From NCBI RefSeq assembly GCF_031599675.1, contig NZ_CP134223.1:3658001-3722000 (forward strand): a stretch of 64,000 nucleotides of DNA. Reading direction: 5' to 3'. The stretch comes from Paenibacillus pedocola (lineage in GTDB: Bacteria; Bacillota; Bacilli; Paenibacillales; Paenibacillaceae). Below, piece after piece: positions 41,462 through 50,265 of this stretch (positions are counted from its first letter, which is position 1; the number at the start of each line of letters is the position of its first letter). The position numbers were made by a program, and so were the translations under genes. The notes beneath the pieces are model-generated. The model did no database searches and was not told the origin of the DNA. It saw only the letters and a program-made list of their open reading frames with translations.

Positions 41462-43768
41462 TTACAGATCCGGATGCTCATGTTTCGCTTTGAGCCGGCT
41501 CCAGCGGCGCTGAACTTCACTCTCGAAGCTGCGAAGTGCCGGTTCGTTCTCCGGCTTAAGCAGATGGCGGGTTTTGCCCATCGTCTTCAGCCAGGCGGAG
41601 ACTTCAACACGTTTGTCCTTGTCTTCCGGATTATACGTAATGTTCGTTGTGCCATGCTCCACCTCATACAGCGGGAAGAAGCAGGATTCAACAGCCAAGG
41701 ATACAATATCCGTGCCATCCTTGTCCTCGGACATCCAGTTCAGCGGGCAGGCGATCAGAATTTTGCCGTAGACGAGGCCTTCATTCTGTGCATACCACTG
41801 GGCTTTTGCAGCCTTCTTCAGCAGATCCTGCGGATACGCTTCGCAGCCGGTGAACACATAAGGAATATTGGTAGCCGCCATGATCTGGGCTGTATCCTTA
41901 TGCTGGGTTAATTTACCCTGCTGGGTCTTACCGATACTTGAAGTAGAAGTACGGTGGCCGAGCGGTGTCGAATACGACTGCTGTGCACCTGTATTCATAT
42001 AACCTTCATTATCGTACTCGACGATGATCATTTTGTGTCCGCGCAAAGCAGCACCAATGGCTGGCCCCATCCCGATGTCCATACCGCCATCACCTGTTAC
42101 CATGACGAAGGTAAAGTCATCTTTCAGGCCCAGCCCGTCCAGCTCACCGCGGCGCTTGCGTTCCCAGAACATTTCAACCACACCGGACAGCGTTGCTGCA
42201 CCATTCTGGAAGAGGTTATGGATAAACGTCGATTTATGCGATGAATAAGGATAGCCGGTCGTGGTTACCATTGCGCAGCCTGTATGGTAGAGCGCGACGA
42301 TATCTCCTTCAATTCCCTTGAAGAATAATTCAAGACCCGAGAAAATCCCGCAGCCCGGACATGCGCCGTGACCCGGAGACAGACGTCTCGGTTTCTTCAT
42401 CAGGCTGCGGACCGGAGGAACCTTCACGGCCAGCTTGCCAGTTTCTTCATTCTTAGTAACTGTAATCAGCCCTGTCTTCAGCAAGTCGAAATTCATCGGC
42501 TTCAGCAGGCGCTGCGGTGCTTTGTCAGGTTCGCCAGGATTATGTCCATAATAATCAAATGGCACTTCTACACGGTCAGCTACGACAGCATCCATAGCCA
42601 GCTGGAAGAAATGATGACCGTCTTCGGCATAGAAATCCTTACCGCCCAAACCGTAAATCCGGCTGATCACCTTAGTGGTTGTATTGCCGTAGGTGAATAG
42701 TGCAGCCTTAATCTCATTTACCATGTTGCCGCCGTGTCCGCCGACAGAATCCGCACGGTCACCCACAGTGATTGCTTTGACATTCTTCAATGCTTCAGCA
42801 ATTTGTTTCTGCGGGAACGGGCGGATCATATTCGGTGAGATGGCTCCGGCTTTGATTCCCTGCAGGCGCAGCTGATCCACGACATCCTTAATAATCTCAG
42901 ACGCAGAGTTCATCAGGAAGACCGCCACATCAGCATCCTCCATCCGGTACTGCTCAATCATAGGATAGTGGCGTCCGGTCAGCTCAGCAAATTCCTGGGC
43001 GATTTCTTCGAATACTTCTCCGGCATTGTACATTGCCACCGACTGCTGATAACGGTTGTTGATATAATCCGGTTCATTCATATATGGACCGACTGTGACC
43101 GGATTGTTACGGTCTAATGTATCTGTAAAGCCAACCGGCGGCTGCTCGCCTACGAATTTGTGAACATCTTCGCGGTGGGCAAAAGCCTGCACACGGCGCT
43201 TCTGGTGGGATGTAAAGTAGCCGTCAGAAGCTACCATGACCGGAAGACGGACTTTCGCATGTTCTGCCAGCTTCAGTGCCATCAGATTCATGTCGTAGAC
43301 GGACTGCGGATCACGACACATCAGAATCGGCCAGCCGGTATTGAGTGCAAAATACAAATCGGAGTGATCACCGTGAATGTTCAGCGGTCCCGAAATCGAA
43401 CGGCAGATCAGGTTCATGACCATAGGCATGCGCGTACCGGCTTGTACAGGCAGCTGTTCAAGCATGAACATATATCCTTGCGCGCTGGTTGCGTTAAATA
43501 CGCGTCCACCTGCGGTAGAGGCGCCGTAACAAATCCCTGCTGAGCTGTGCTCGCCGTCGGATGGAACAAGCATAATATCATGCTGGCCGCTGGCTTTCAT
43601 CGTATCGAGGAACTGGGCAACCTCCGTCGATGGTGAAATCGGGAAATACCCCATGACATGATAGTTGATCTGATGCGCAGCGTAGGCTGCCATCTCATTA
43701 CCTGATTCATATAGGAATTTCTGCTCTACTTTGGCAGAGCCTACTTCTTTTTCATAATCAATAGCCAT
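41462..43768 (-). CDS. 2-oxoacid:ferredoxin oxidoreductase, fused alpha and beta subunits
   Basis: 768 residues. Residues 1-460 are the PorA-like part (EMAAYAAHQINYHVMGYFPI, GGHGGNMVNEIKAALF); residues about 460-768 are the TPP-binding beta part with GDGGMDIGMG (559-568) and the metal/diphosphate loop Asn, plus cluster cysteines Cys470 and Cys473 (HGACPGCG) and Cys498. With the next gene it makes a pyruvate- or other 2-oxoacid-oxidising enzyme that yields acyl-CoA, CO2 and reduced ferredoxin. Such ferredoxin is the usual electron source for NifH-type proteins. AAGGCGG precedes ATG 43768. Confidence 0.93.
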   Translation of the reverse strand: MAIDYEKEVGSAKVEQKFLYESGNEMAAYAAHQINYHVMGYFPISPSTEVAQFLDTMKASGQHDIMLVPSDGEHSSAGICYGASTAGGRVFNATSAQGYMFMLEQLPVQAGTRMPMVMNLICRSISGPLNIHGDHSDLYFALNTGWPILMCRDPQSVYDMNLMALKLAEHAKVRLPVMVASDGYFTSHQKRRVQAFAHREDVHKFVGEQPPVGFTDTLDRNNPVTVGPYMNEPDYINNRYQQSVAMYNAGEVFEEIAQEFAELTGRHYPMIEQYRMEDADVAVFLMNSASEIIKDVVDQLRLQGIKAGAISPNMIRPFPQKQIAEALKNVKAITVGDRADSVGGHGGNMVNEIKAALFTYGNTTTKVISRIYGLGGKDFYAEDGHHFFQLAMDAVVADRVEVPFDYYGHNPGEPDKAPQRLLKPMNFDLLKTGLITVTKNEETGKLAVKVPPVRSLMKKPRRLSPGHGACPGCGIFSGLELFFKGIEGDIVALYHTGCAMVTTTGYPYSSHKSTFIHNLFQNGAATLSGVVEMFWERKRRGELDGLGLKDDFTFVMVTGDGGMDIGMGPAIGAALRGHKMIIVEYDNEGYMNTGAQQSYSTPLGHRTSTSSIGKTQQGKLTQHKDTAQIMAATNIPYVFTGCEAYPQDLLKKAAKAQWYAQNEGLVYGKILIACPLNWMSEDKDGTDIVSLAVESCFFPLYEVEHGTTNITYNPEDKDKRVEVSAWLKTMGKTRHLLKPENEPALRSFESEVQRRWSRLKAKHEHPDL

Positions 43769-43794
43769 TGTTCATTCCGCCTTTCTTACCAGAT

Positions 43795-44811
43795 TTATAA
43801 TTGCGTGACCAGATCAAATGTATGATGCACAGTGTGGCTGTCAGCGTAGCCTTCCTTCTCACGGATACTGGACAGTGCCGAGGTCGGGCAGGCGCCAACG
43901 CATTTCAGGCAGCCTTTGCAATATTGATAATCGATACCCAGCAGGAACATTTGTGAACGTCCCTTGCGGTCAAGCCGTTCTTCCCAGACAAAACACTGGT
44001 CCGGACAGACGGTATCACACTGTGCGCAGTTGATGCAGGACTCGTTCTCATAAGCCGGAATCATGCCGGAACGGGAAATGCTCAGGTTCTTCAGGAAGCT
44101 GCTGCCCGGATTGATAATCGTACCGCCCATCGGCTGGGTTTCATAACCAAGCGACGAAATGTCGGAACGTACATATTCAGGCATGCTGTCTCCTGGCGCA
44201 AGCTCGAAGTGCATAAACTTTACTTCGTTATAGCCGCGGTCAAAGGTCGTAATCGCCGATTGCACGGCCTGCGGATATTTTTTGCCGAGCGACTTCTCGA
44301 TAACACCCTTCATAGTTTCGGTATCGAGGAACGGGCAGAGCCGGAACAGCGCACCTAGCATGGCCATGTTTACACGGTTCTTCTCTTTCAGTGCGATGCT
44401 TGTCGCGTCGATCACGGCAATGGTACCAGCCTTCATTTTCAGCAGCTCTTTGAGTTCTTCCGGCGTCTTGGCCGAGTTCACAAGAACAGTACTGTCTTCA
44501 TTGATTCCGCTGGTCACATTGACGGTCTTGGCAAGCGCTTCGTGAAATACACCAACCACATGGGGACGCTCTACCGGCGAAGTATCACGGATATGCGTAT
44601 TCAAATCACAGAACCGGATGTGGGCCTTTACAGGAGAGCCCTTTTTCTCCGAACCGTAAGACGAGAAGCTGACGCCGTTCAGTCCTGCTCCGACGACTCC
44701 CGCTTCCGCGAGCATCTTACCGGCCAGGTTAGCGCCGAGTCCTCCAATGGACTCCAGCCGGATCTCAAAAAATCCGAGATCGTTTACTTTTGGTAATTGT
44801 ACCACCGACAT
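43795..44811 (-). CDS. 2-oxoacid:ferredoxin oxidoreductase, fused gamma and delta subunits
   Basis: 338 residues. Residues 1-190 form the gamma domain (SIGGLGANLAGKMLAEAGVV, NGVSFSSYGSEKKGSPVKAH). Residues about 220-338 hold two ferredoxin-type [4Fe-4S] motifs, Cys259/262/265/269 and Cys298/301/304/308. It pairs with the alpha-beta protein encoded 26 bases downstream, giving a two-gene enzyme in place of the four-gene or single-chain forms. AGGAAGGGG precedes ATG 44811. The upstream region has two Fnr-like sites. Confidence 0.93.
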   Translation of the reverse strand: MSVVQLPKVNDLGFFEIRLESIGGLGANLAGKMLAEAGVVGAGLNGVSFSSYGSEKKGSPVKAHIRFCDLNTHIRDTSPVERPHVVGVFHEALAKTVNVTSGINEDSTVLVNSAKTPEELKELLKMKAGTIAVIDATSIALKEKNRVNMAMLGALFRLCPFLDTETMKGVIEKSLGKKYPQAVQSAITTFDRGYNEVKFMHFELAPGDSMPEYVRSDISSLGYETQPMGGTIINPGSSFLKNLSISRSGMIPAYENESCINCAQCDTVCPDQCFVWEERLDRKGRSQMFLLGIDYQYCKGCLKCVGACPTSALSSIREKEGYADSHTVHHTFDLVTQL

Positions 44812-45104
44812 AACCCCTTCCTGAGTGTCAAGAATAATAACATCCTTTTGACTTTTTCATTGATTGTAACGTGATAATAACTGTTGCGAATGTGATAAAT
44901 CTTGCATTTTCCACGCCTTGGGAATCACAATTATTTATGGATTTCAATTGGTTTCTTTATATGCGACAGTGCGGCGTTACTTAGAGAGAAAGTAATCTGT
45001 CATAGAAATGGCAAAATGTGAAAATTGTGTGTAATCCTTCAATTCCCAAGGGTTTCGTGAATACAAGACCAACCTTAATTTAGCAATAAAATTAAAAATT
45101 AAGA

Positions 45105-45141
45105 TGTTAAATTTATCACATTAATCATGATTTATATCACA
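45105..45141 (-). promoter_or_regulatory. Tandem Fnr-like sites upstream of the 2-oxoacid oxidoreductase operon
   Basis: TGTTA-AATTTA-TCACA (45105-45120) has one mismatch and CATGA-TTTATA-TCACA (45126-45141) two mismatches to TGTGA-N6-TCACA. Centres are 21 bp apart, two helical turns. They lie about 300 bp before the gamma-delta start; a TAAATT (minus, 45076-45081) could be the -10. The remainder of 44812-45216 is AT-rich, with no gene visible. Confidence 0.5.
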
Positions 45142-45174
45142 GTAGGGGTCTGTTAACTTACGGAAATATAAATA

Positions 45175-45194
45175 AGCCCATCCGGAGATGGGCT
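45175..45194 (-). terminator. Terminator after the GH8 gene
   Basis: AGCCCATC-N4-GATGGGCT, eight-base stem followed on the minus strand by TTATTTATATTT. Confidence 0.8.
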
Positions 45195-45216
45195 GCCGAG
45201 CGGGTCTTTTCTGACT

Positions 45217-46446
45217 CTAATAAGTCCACCAGTTGCCGGACATCACGATCATTGAAAACAGCTTAATGCTGTCCTCGTAGTAATCTTCAGCAGCACTGCC
45301 GGCCGTATGGCTCCAGAGTGAATTCAGCCAGCTTTGGTTACTTGAAGAGATCATAGCACTTACTCCAAAGGGAGCGTAGAAAGCTCCGCTGTTATAGCTG
45401 CCAAACGTTGTACCGTTCAGCTTATAACCGTCTTTAATGTTTCCAGGCGTACTGTTTACTTTGGTCTTGATCCAGCTGTTAAGCTGCGTAAGCTGGGCAA
45501 GCGCACGATTATCACCGGAAATCAGATAATCTGTAGTGATCCGCCATGGCGTACGACAGGAGTTATAGTTGTAATTCCCGTCATTGGCATCCTCCAGAAA
45601 GCCGGCTGCTGCCGGTTTATAGACACCTCCGGAATAGACCACAAAGTCAGGCAGCAGACCAGTGCCCCCACTATAGCCCGTGTACAGGCTGTTTATAATG
45701 GTGTACGTTTTATCGGCTACACTGGTCCAGCGCGCATCACCGGTTGCCGCCTTGAATGCCTTCAGGTGATCCAGCATGAAATCCGAGGGCCGTGTAGCCG
45801 TGTTGTAAGAGCCGCTGTTGGCCCAGTCTCCCAGACGGATCGTCCACTGCGTCTGATTGATCTCATTGTCCATGATGGCTCCAATGACATTATTCGCAGC
45901 CTGCAGATAATTGACCGTGCCCGCACTGCCCCATTGCCGGTCTGCAAGCAGTAGCGCAAAAGCAATATCCATGTCCCCGTCAGTAGCGGAATCCTCCCCC
46001 TCTATATTCTGAAAGCTGCTGTTCTGCTTCCAGGACATCAGATAGGGATTGATGGAGCTGGGATGGGCGGTGTAATAATTATATAGACCGTTAAAATACG
46101 TCTGTGCATTGGTGTCATACCCGGCCATCAGCACTGTAAAGAGCATGCCATAACCGTGGGCTTCGGACACGGTTTCCCCGTCTGAATTATATTTAACATA
46201 GTATTTTCCGGTACCAGCCGGTTTCAGATATGCAGCTTTCCATTCATTCCACTTCGCCTTGACCGAATTGTCCATACTTGTCTGCGTAACATTATTCGGT
46301 TTGATGGTACCGCTTGTATAGGTGGTGTGCTGCGGAAACGGCTTGTTGACGGCAGCCAGTGCAGAACCGGCCGGCAGAATGAACAGCGCCAGACATAAGA
46401 TAATGAAGCTTTTCCAGCCCGGCTTCCACTTGTTTTGCTTGTTCAT
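45217..46446 (-). CDS. Secreted GH8 endo-glucanase/chitosanase
   Basis: 409 residues. A cleavable signal peptide ends after PAGSALA (about residue 31). GH8 hallmarks: GETVSEAHGYGMLFTVLMAG with the catalytic acid Glu, EDSATDGDMDIAFALLLADR with an active-site Asp, and the Trp/Tyr-rich RTPWRITTDY segment. GH8 enzymes cut beta-1,4 bonds in cellulose, lichenan, xylan or chitosan by inversion; the exact substrate is open. No binding module follows the catalytic domain. AGGAG precedes ATG 46446. It has its own promoter, with a palindromic operator downstream of it. Confidence 0.93.
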   Translation of the reverse strand: MNKQNKWKPGWKSFIILCLALFILPAGSALAAVNKPFPQHTTYTSGTIKPNNVTQTSMDNSVKAKWNEWKAAYLKPAGTGKYYVKYNSDGETVSEAHGYGMLFTVLMAGYDTNAQTYFNGLYNYYTAHPSSINPYLMSWKQNSSFQNIEGEDSATDGDMDIAFALLLADRQWGSAGTVNYLQAANNVIGAIMDNEINQTQWTIRLGDWANSGSYNTATRPSDFMLDHLKAFKAATGDARWTSVADKTYTIINSLYTGYSGGTGLLPDFVVYSGGVYKPAAAGFLEDANDGNYNYNSCRTPWRITTDYLISGDNRALAQLTQLNSWIKTKVNSTPGNIKDGYKLNGTTFGSYNSGAFYAPFGVSAMISSSNQSWLNSLWSHTAGSAAEDYYEDSIKLFSMIVMSGNWWTY

Positions 46447-46615
46447 AACGATTCACTCCTCATGTTTGGTCAGCCTCCGGGGGGTATTTCGTGCACCACA
46501 GGGTATCGGCTGTGAACGCAAATGCTTAAGCAAAAGAATTCATGAAGCAATGAAACAGGCAAAACCGGATTCGCACACCTCCCTCTATTCGGAATGGGGT
46601 TTTTCTTAACCATCC

Positions 46616-46641
46616 TGAAAGTTAAAGCGTTTAAACTTTCA
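46616..46641. promoter_or_regulatory. 26-bp palindromic operator in the GH8 leader
   Basis: TGAAAGTT (46616-46623) and AACTTTCA (46634-46641) are perfect inverted arms around AAAGCGTTTA, whose core AAGCGTTT resembles a cre site. It begins about 25 bp downstream of the predicted transcription start, fit for a roadblock repressor of the LacI/CcpA type. Confidence 0.55.
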
Positions 46642-46671
46642 CAGCAAAAAAATAAATTTGCTGACATGCTA

Positions 46672-46700
46672 AATATAGTCTTCCATTTTATTCCTGTCAA
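46672..46700 (-). promoter_or_regulatory. Promoter of the GH8 gene
   Basis: On the minus strand TTGACA (46695-46700), 17-base spacer, TATATT (46672-46677). Transcription would begin near 46665, giving a leader of about 220 bases that contains the palindromic operator and no recognisable riboswitch. Confidence 0.7.
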
Positions 46701-46732
46701 TATATGAAACGTCCAGAATATGGCATAAAGAA

Positions 46733-46771
46733 GCTGTCCTTCACTGCATGTCTTGATTGCGGAAGGACAGC
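46733..46771 (-). terminator. Terminator of the NAD salvage genes
   Basis: GCTGTCCTTC (46733-46742) and GAAGGACAGC (46762-46771) form a ten-base stem; TTCTTTAT follows on the minus strand. It ends the pncA-pncB transcript. Confidence 0.8.
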
Positions 46772-46801
46772 CCCTTTAATTAGCCTCTGACAACAAAACT
46801 T

Positions 46802-48253
46802 CTACTCAATATCCTGCTGCATATGCTCTGCGATCAGTTCTTGCTTCCGCGTCCATACCTTTTCACTGAGATTTACACGGTACACCTCAGGATTCAGCTT
46901 GCGCAGGTACTCCGGCCAGAACAAATCAAGCTGTTCCTGGTGATAGCTGCGGATTTCATCCAGCGCAGGCAGCTTGTAGACTTGGAATCCGTTCACAAAT
47001 ATCGGCTCCAGCATCGGCAGCGCCTCATACTTGTCGACGTTCTTGCGCAAATACGGATGCAGCGGATTGAACAGCTTAATGCGGCCGCCGCTGCGCGGAG
47101 TCTCCTCTTCAGGGAAGCTGATATAATCCGCCATCGCCTTGCCATTGGTTCCGACAATGCGGAACACTTCTTTTTTGCCGGGAGTCGAGACCTTCTCGGG
47201 GTTGGAGGAAATTTTGATCGTCGGTATCATTTCACCTGTAGGCGACTCAATTTCAACCAGCTTATACACGCCGCCAAGCGAAGGCTGGTCGGAAGCGGTG
47301 ATAAGCTGTGTTCCCACCCCCCATGTATCGATGGCTGCACCCTGCAGCTTGAGGTCCATGATTGTATTCTCATCCAGATCATTAGAGGCGACAATCTTAA
47401 CATAGTCCAGGCCGGCCTCATCCAGCATCTTGCGCGCCTGGATAGACAGATAGGCCAAGTCTCCGCTATCGAGCCGGATACCGTTCATCCGCTTACCCTG
47501 TGCTTCCAGCTTCTTGGCAGTGTTGATGGCATGCGGCACACCGCTGCGCAGTGTATCGAAGGTGTCCACCAGCAGGGTAACGCCATCCGGCATTACCTTG
47601 GCATAGGCATCAAAGGCTTCCTGCTCACTTGCAAAGCTCTGCACCCAGGAGTGTGCATGTGTTCCTTTGGTAGGAATGCCGAACATTCTTCCGGCCAGCA
47701 TGTTAGAGGTAGCATGAAAACCGCCGATATAAGCCGCCCGTGCGCCCCATACCGCCGCATCCGCCTCCTGCGCTCTCCTGGTTCCGAATTCCAGCAGGAT
47801 ATCGCCGGGAGCCACCTGCTTGATCCGTGAGGCCTTTGTAGCAATCAGTGTCTGATAGTTCATGAAGTTGAGAATCGCCGTTTCGACAAGCTGGGCCTCC
47901 ATAATTGTTCCTTCAACCCGTACGAGCGGCTCATCCGGAAAGACGAGCGCCCCTTCCTTCATGGAGTGGATCGTCCCCTGAAAATGAAACTGCAGCAGCT
48001 CCTCAAGAAACGCGGGCGCATAATTCTCTTCCTGCTCGGATAGATAGCGGACATCATCTTCGGTAAAGCGCAGGTCACTGATATACTGGGCAATGCGCTC
48101 CAGACCCGCGAACACGGCAAAGCCGTTCCCGAACGGCAGTTTGCGGAAGTAGGCTTCGAATACTGCCTTGCGTTTATGCGTTCCGTTCACCCAGTGGGCG
48201 TACATCATATTGATCTGATATTTATCGGTATGTAGAGCAAGCTCTCTCCTCAA
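46802..48253 (-). CDS. pncB: Nicotinate phosphoribosyltransferase
   Basis: 483 residues. Begins RRELALHTDKYQINMMYAHW; later LEFGTRRAQEADAAVWGARA, GIPTKGTHAHSWVQSFASEQ and LDSGDLAYLSIQARKMLDEA, the phosphoribosyl and nicotinate-binding parts of the PncB family. It makes nicotinate mononucleotide from nicotinate and PRPP in the Preiss-Handler NAD salvage path. I choose TTG 48253 (AGGAG eight bases upstream), which starts 23 bases after pncA ends; the longer frame to 48430 would overlap pncA by 155 bases. The His that is phosphorylated in this family lies in the THAHSW segment. Confidence 0.92.
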   Translation of the reverse strand: MRRELALHTDKYQINMMYAHWVNGTHKRKAVFEAYFRKLPFGNGFAVFAGLERIAQYISDLRFTEDDVRYLSEQEENYAPAFLEELLQFHFQGTIHSMKEGALVFPDEPLVRVEGTIMEAQLVETAILNFMNYQTLIATKASRIKQVAPGDILLEFGTRRAQEADAAVWGARAAYIGGFHATSNMLAGRMFGIPTKGTHAHSWVQSFASEQEAFDAYAKVMPDGVTLLVDTFDTLRSGVPHAINTAKKLEAQGKRMNGIRLDSGDLAYLSIQARKMLDEAGLDYVKIVASNDLDENTIMDLKLQGAAIDTWGVGTQLITASDQPSLGGVYKLVEIESPTGEMIPTIKISSNPEKVSTPGKKEVFRIVGTNGKAMADYISFPEEETPRSGGRIKLFNPLHPYLRKNVDKYEALPMLEPIFVNGFQVYKLPALDEIRSYHQEQLDLFWPEYLRKLNPEVYRVNLSEKVWTRKQELIAEHMQQDIE

Positions 48254-48275
48254 GTCCTCATCTCCTAAATTCTCT

Positions 48276-48821
48276 CTATTGTGCGGCGGTAACAACCTTC
48301 GCTCCAAGACTGCCCTGGAAATGCCCCAGTGCCCAAAGATGCCCGTCCGGGTTAAAACTGGCCACAGCGTCTTCGTGTATGATGAGATCAAACCCTTTGT
48401 TGTATGCATCCACTGCGGTATGCAGCACACATATATCGGTGCATACGCCGATAAGATGCAGCTCCGTAATGCCGCGTTCGCGCAGTTTCAGCTCCAGATC
48501 GGTCCCGCTAAAGGCGCTGTAGCGCGTTTTGTCCATCCAATAGATCGAAGACCGGTTAGCCTCATATATGTCTTTCAAAGTGCCGTACAATTCCCTGCCG
48601 CGGCTGTCCCGCAGATTATGCGGCGGAAACAGCTTGCTCTCCGGATGATACGAATCATCTGCTTCATGCAGATCAACAGCCATCACCACGTAATCGCCGT
48701 TCTCTGCAAACTGCCTGGTCAATTCGCTGACTCTTGGTGCAATCTCAATCCCCGGCTGCCCGACAGGCAGACTGCCGTCAATAAAATCATTGGTGAAATC
48801 TATCACGATCAATGCCTTCAT
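48276..48821 (-). CDS. pncA: Nicotinamidase (isochorismatase-like cysteine hydrolase)
   Basis: 181 residues. Catalytic triad Asp8 (VIDFTNDF), Lys98 and Cys131 (GVCTDICVLHTA), with metal ligands near Asp50 and His52. It deamidates nicotinamide to nicotinate, the substrate of pncB right downstream. AAGGAGG precedes ATG 48821. The gene order pncA-pncB, following a Nudix gene on the same strand, marks an NAD recycling cluster. Confidence 0.92.
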   Translation of the reverse strand: MKALIVIDFTNDFIDGSLPVGQPGIEIAPRVSELTRQFAENGDYVVMAVDLHEADDSYHPESKLFPPHNLRDSRGRELYGTLKDIYEANRSSIYWMDKTRYSAFSGTDLELKLRERGITELHLIGVCTDICVLHTAVDAYNKGFDLIIHEDAVASFNPDGHLWALGHFQGSLGAKVVTAAQ

Positions 48822-48876
48822 TATACTGGCCTCCTTAAGGCTGGGTTAAAGGGTTATCCGGTTACCAGACATCTTC

Positions 48877-49647
48877 CTACGTATAGATAGACAATAACGG
48901 CTCATGGTCTGTGAACATATACAGCTGTGCAGGGCGCTGGGAGTACTGGTTTGAGCTGACCGGATTGCCGGCTTCATCCCGTACTTCCTTTAATATACCC
49001 TGACGGCTGCGTGTTGAAGTAATTTTGCGGATAAAATTCGGCTCTTTGAATTCCGGCACTACCGTCTGGATTACCTGATACAGCTCGCTTAATGTGAAAT
49101 GCCGGGGCAGAAACTGCCGGGCAATCGTGGTCTGCAGCATCTGCTGCTGAATCCGCAGGTAGGCATCAGTGATGATGTCATGATGGTCAAAAGCCAGCTC
49201 CAGCTCCTCCAGGGCTTCCTGAAGCGTAAACAGTCCAACCTCACCCGCATCATCGGAGGCTTGTCTCTGCTCCAGCATCCATTCCTCCACCAGCGCAAAA
49301 AAAGCATGGCTGATAATCCACCCGCGCGGATCCCGGCCAGGCGTACTGTACACGCCAAGGTATTCCAAGTGTCCGCCGTCGACACCGGTTTCCTCTTTCA
49401 GCTCACGTGTTGCTGCATCATATATAGATTCATCTTCCTGGCAGAAACCGCCCGGTAAGGCCCACATTCCGGCACATGGCCATTTCTTCCGCCGGATCAG
49501 CATTACCTTTAGTTCGCGCAGGGGAAGTGTCTTGGTGACCGTCTTCCGTTCCCGCTTAGTCAAAGTGAACATCACAATGTCGGCCGGAACTCCGTCCGGG
49601 GTGCGGTACTTTTTGGCGTTATAGGTTTGTTCCACATTCTCGCTCAC
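48877..49647 (-). CDS. Nudix hydrolase with C-terminal winged helix (NrtR-like or ADP-ribose pyrophosphatase)
   Basis: 256 residues. The Nudix box is intact (66-89: GGFCQEDESIYDAATRELKE then ETGV), so catalysis is likely. Residues about 170-245 look like the winged helix of NrtR (HFTLSELYQVIQTVVPEFKE, RKITSTRSRQGILKEV). NrtR proteins repress NAD genes and sense ADP-ribose; many are catalytically inactive, so an active box here suggests an enzyme or a dual role. GTG 49647 follows AAAGGATG. It lies 55 bp upstream of pncA. Confidence 0.85.
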   Translation of the reverse strand: MSENVEQTYNAKKYRTPDGVPADIVMFTLTKRERKTVTKTLPLRELKVMLIRRKKWPCAGMWALPGGFCQEDESIYDAATRELKEETGVDGGHLEYLGVYSTPGRDPRGWIISHAFFALVEEWMLEQRQASDDAGEVGLFTLQEALEELELAFDHHDIITDAYLRIQQQMLQTTIARQFLPRHFTLSELYQVIQTVVPEFKEPNFIRKITSTRSRQGILKEVRDEAGNPVSSNQYSQRPAQLYMFTDHEPLLSIYT

Positions 49648-49752
49648 TTTAGATCATCCTTTGCCGCAGCTTTTGTTTGCTGTTCGTATCTTTTAATGTA
49701 CCAAACCTGAACTTCGAAAATCAACAAATCTGCCGCATTTATATTTAAATAA

Positions 49753-49776
49753 AGGGACGGATCTGCATCCGCCCCT
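49753..49776 (-). terminator. Terminator after ricA
   Basis: AGGGACGGAT-CTGC-ATCCGCCCCT; ten-base stem with one mismatch, then TTTATTTAAAT on the minus strand. Confidence 0.85.
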
Positions 49777-49787
49777 CCGATAATGGT

Positions 49788-50240
49788 TTAATCTCCGCAT
49801 GTGGACGGCGGCGCTTCTGTTCCGGCTTCCACATTGATTTTCTCTGACACAGTGTCCCGGATTACGGAAATAACCAGCTGCAGCAGGTAATTAATATCGC
49901 TCTGGCTCTGCTGGAACTCATTCACGACCGGAATCCCGTCGATTTCATCCTGCAGGACTTCGATTTCCTGTTCAATCTTCGCTACCATATCCTTATTGCC
50001 GAAGCTCTCAAAGGCGACAATCTCCTTCTGCTTCTTCTTAATCGTGGCAATTAGCCCCTGCACACGCTCGTGATTCTGGATTTTGAGCTCGGCCTGCTGG
50101 AAATGCCGCACTTCTTCACTTGTCGAAATCAGTGAAGCGAGTTCCTTCGCTTTGCCCATAATATCCTCACGCACAATCAGATCACGGGTGTTGAAGCTCT
50201 GCATGCCATATTTATTCACACTCGGGTTTTCCTGGCTCAC
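49788..50240 (-). CDS. ricA: RicA family protein (YmcA), Y-complex regulator
   Basis: 150 residues, mostly helical. The YlbF/YmcA fold: KAKELASLISTSEEVRHFQQ, VQGLIATIKKKQKEIVAFES and IDGIPVVNEFQQSQSDINYL. RicA works with RicF and RicT in a Fe-S-containing complex that promotes sporulation, biofilm and RNase Y-dependent mRNA processing. The single Cys near the C-terminus (STCGD) fits the known cluster-ligand position. As in Bacillus it follows miaB (25 bases after it). GTG 50240 is favoured, with GAGG eight bases upstream; ATG 50246 is closer to it. Confidence 0.9.
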   Translation of the reverse strand: MSQENPSVNKYGMQSFNTRDLIVREDIMGKAKELASLISTSEEVRHFQQAELKIQNHERVQGLIATIKKKQKEIVAFESFGNKDMVAKIEQEIEVLQDEIDGIPVVNEFQQSQSDINYLLQLVISVIRDTVSEKINVEAGTEAPPSTCGD

Positions 50241-50265
50241 TAACATCGCCTCATTTCGCTATAAT

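Noticed and set aside
46447..46665. c-di-GMP riboswitch in the GH8 leader (CCCCCCGGAGGC and nearby GGTGCACGAAA)
   Set aside because: The conserved GEMM core segments are not in the right order or spacing.
46823..47830. Long plus-strand frame opposite pncB (335 codons)
   Set aside because: Antisense shadow of pncB with low-complexity His/Arg/Gln content.
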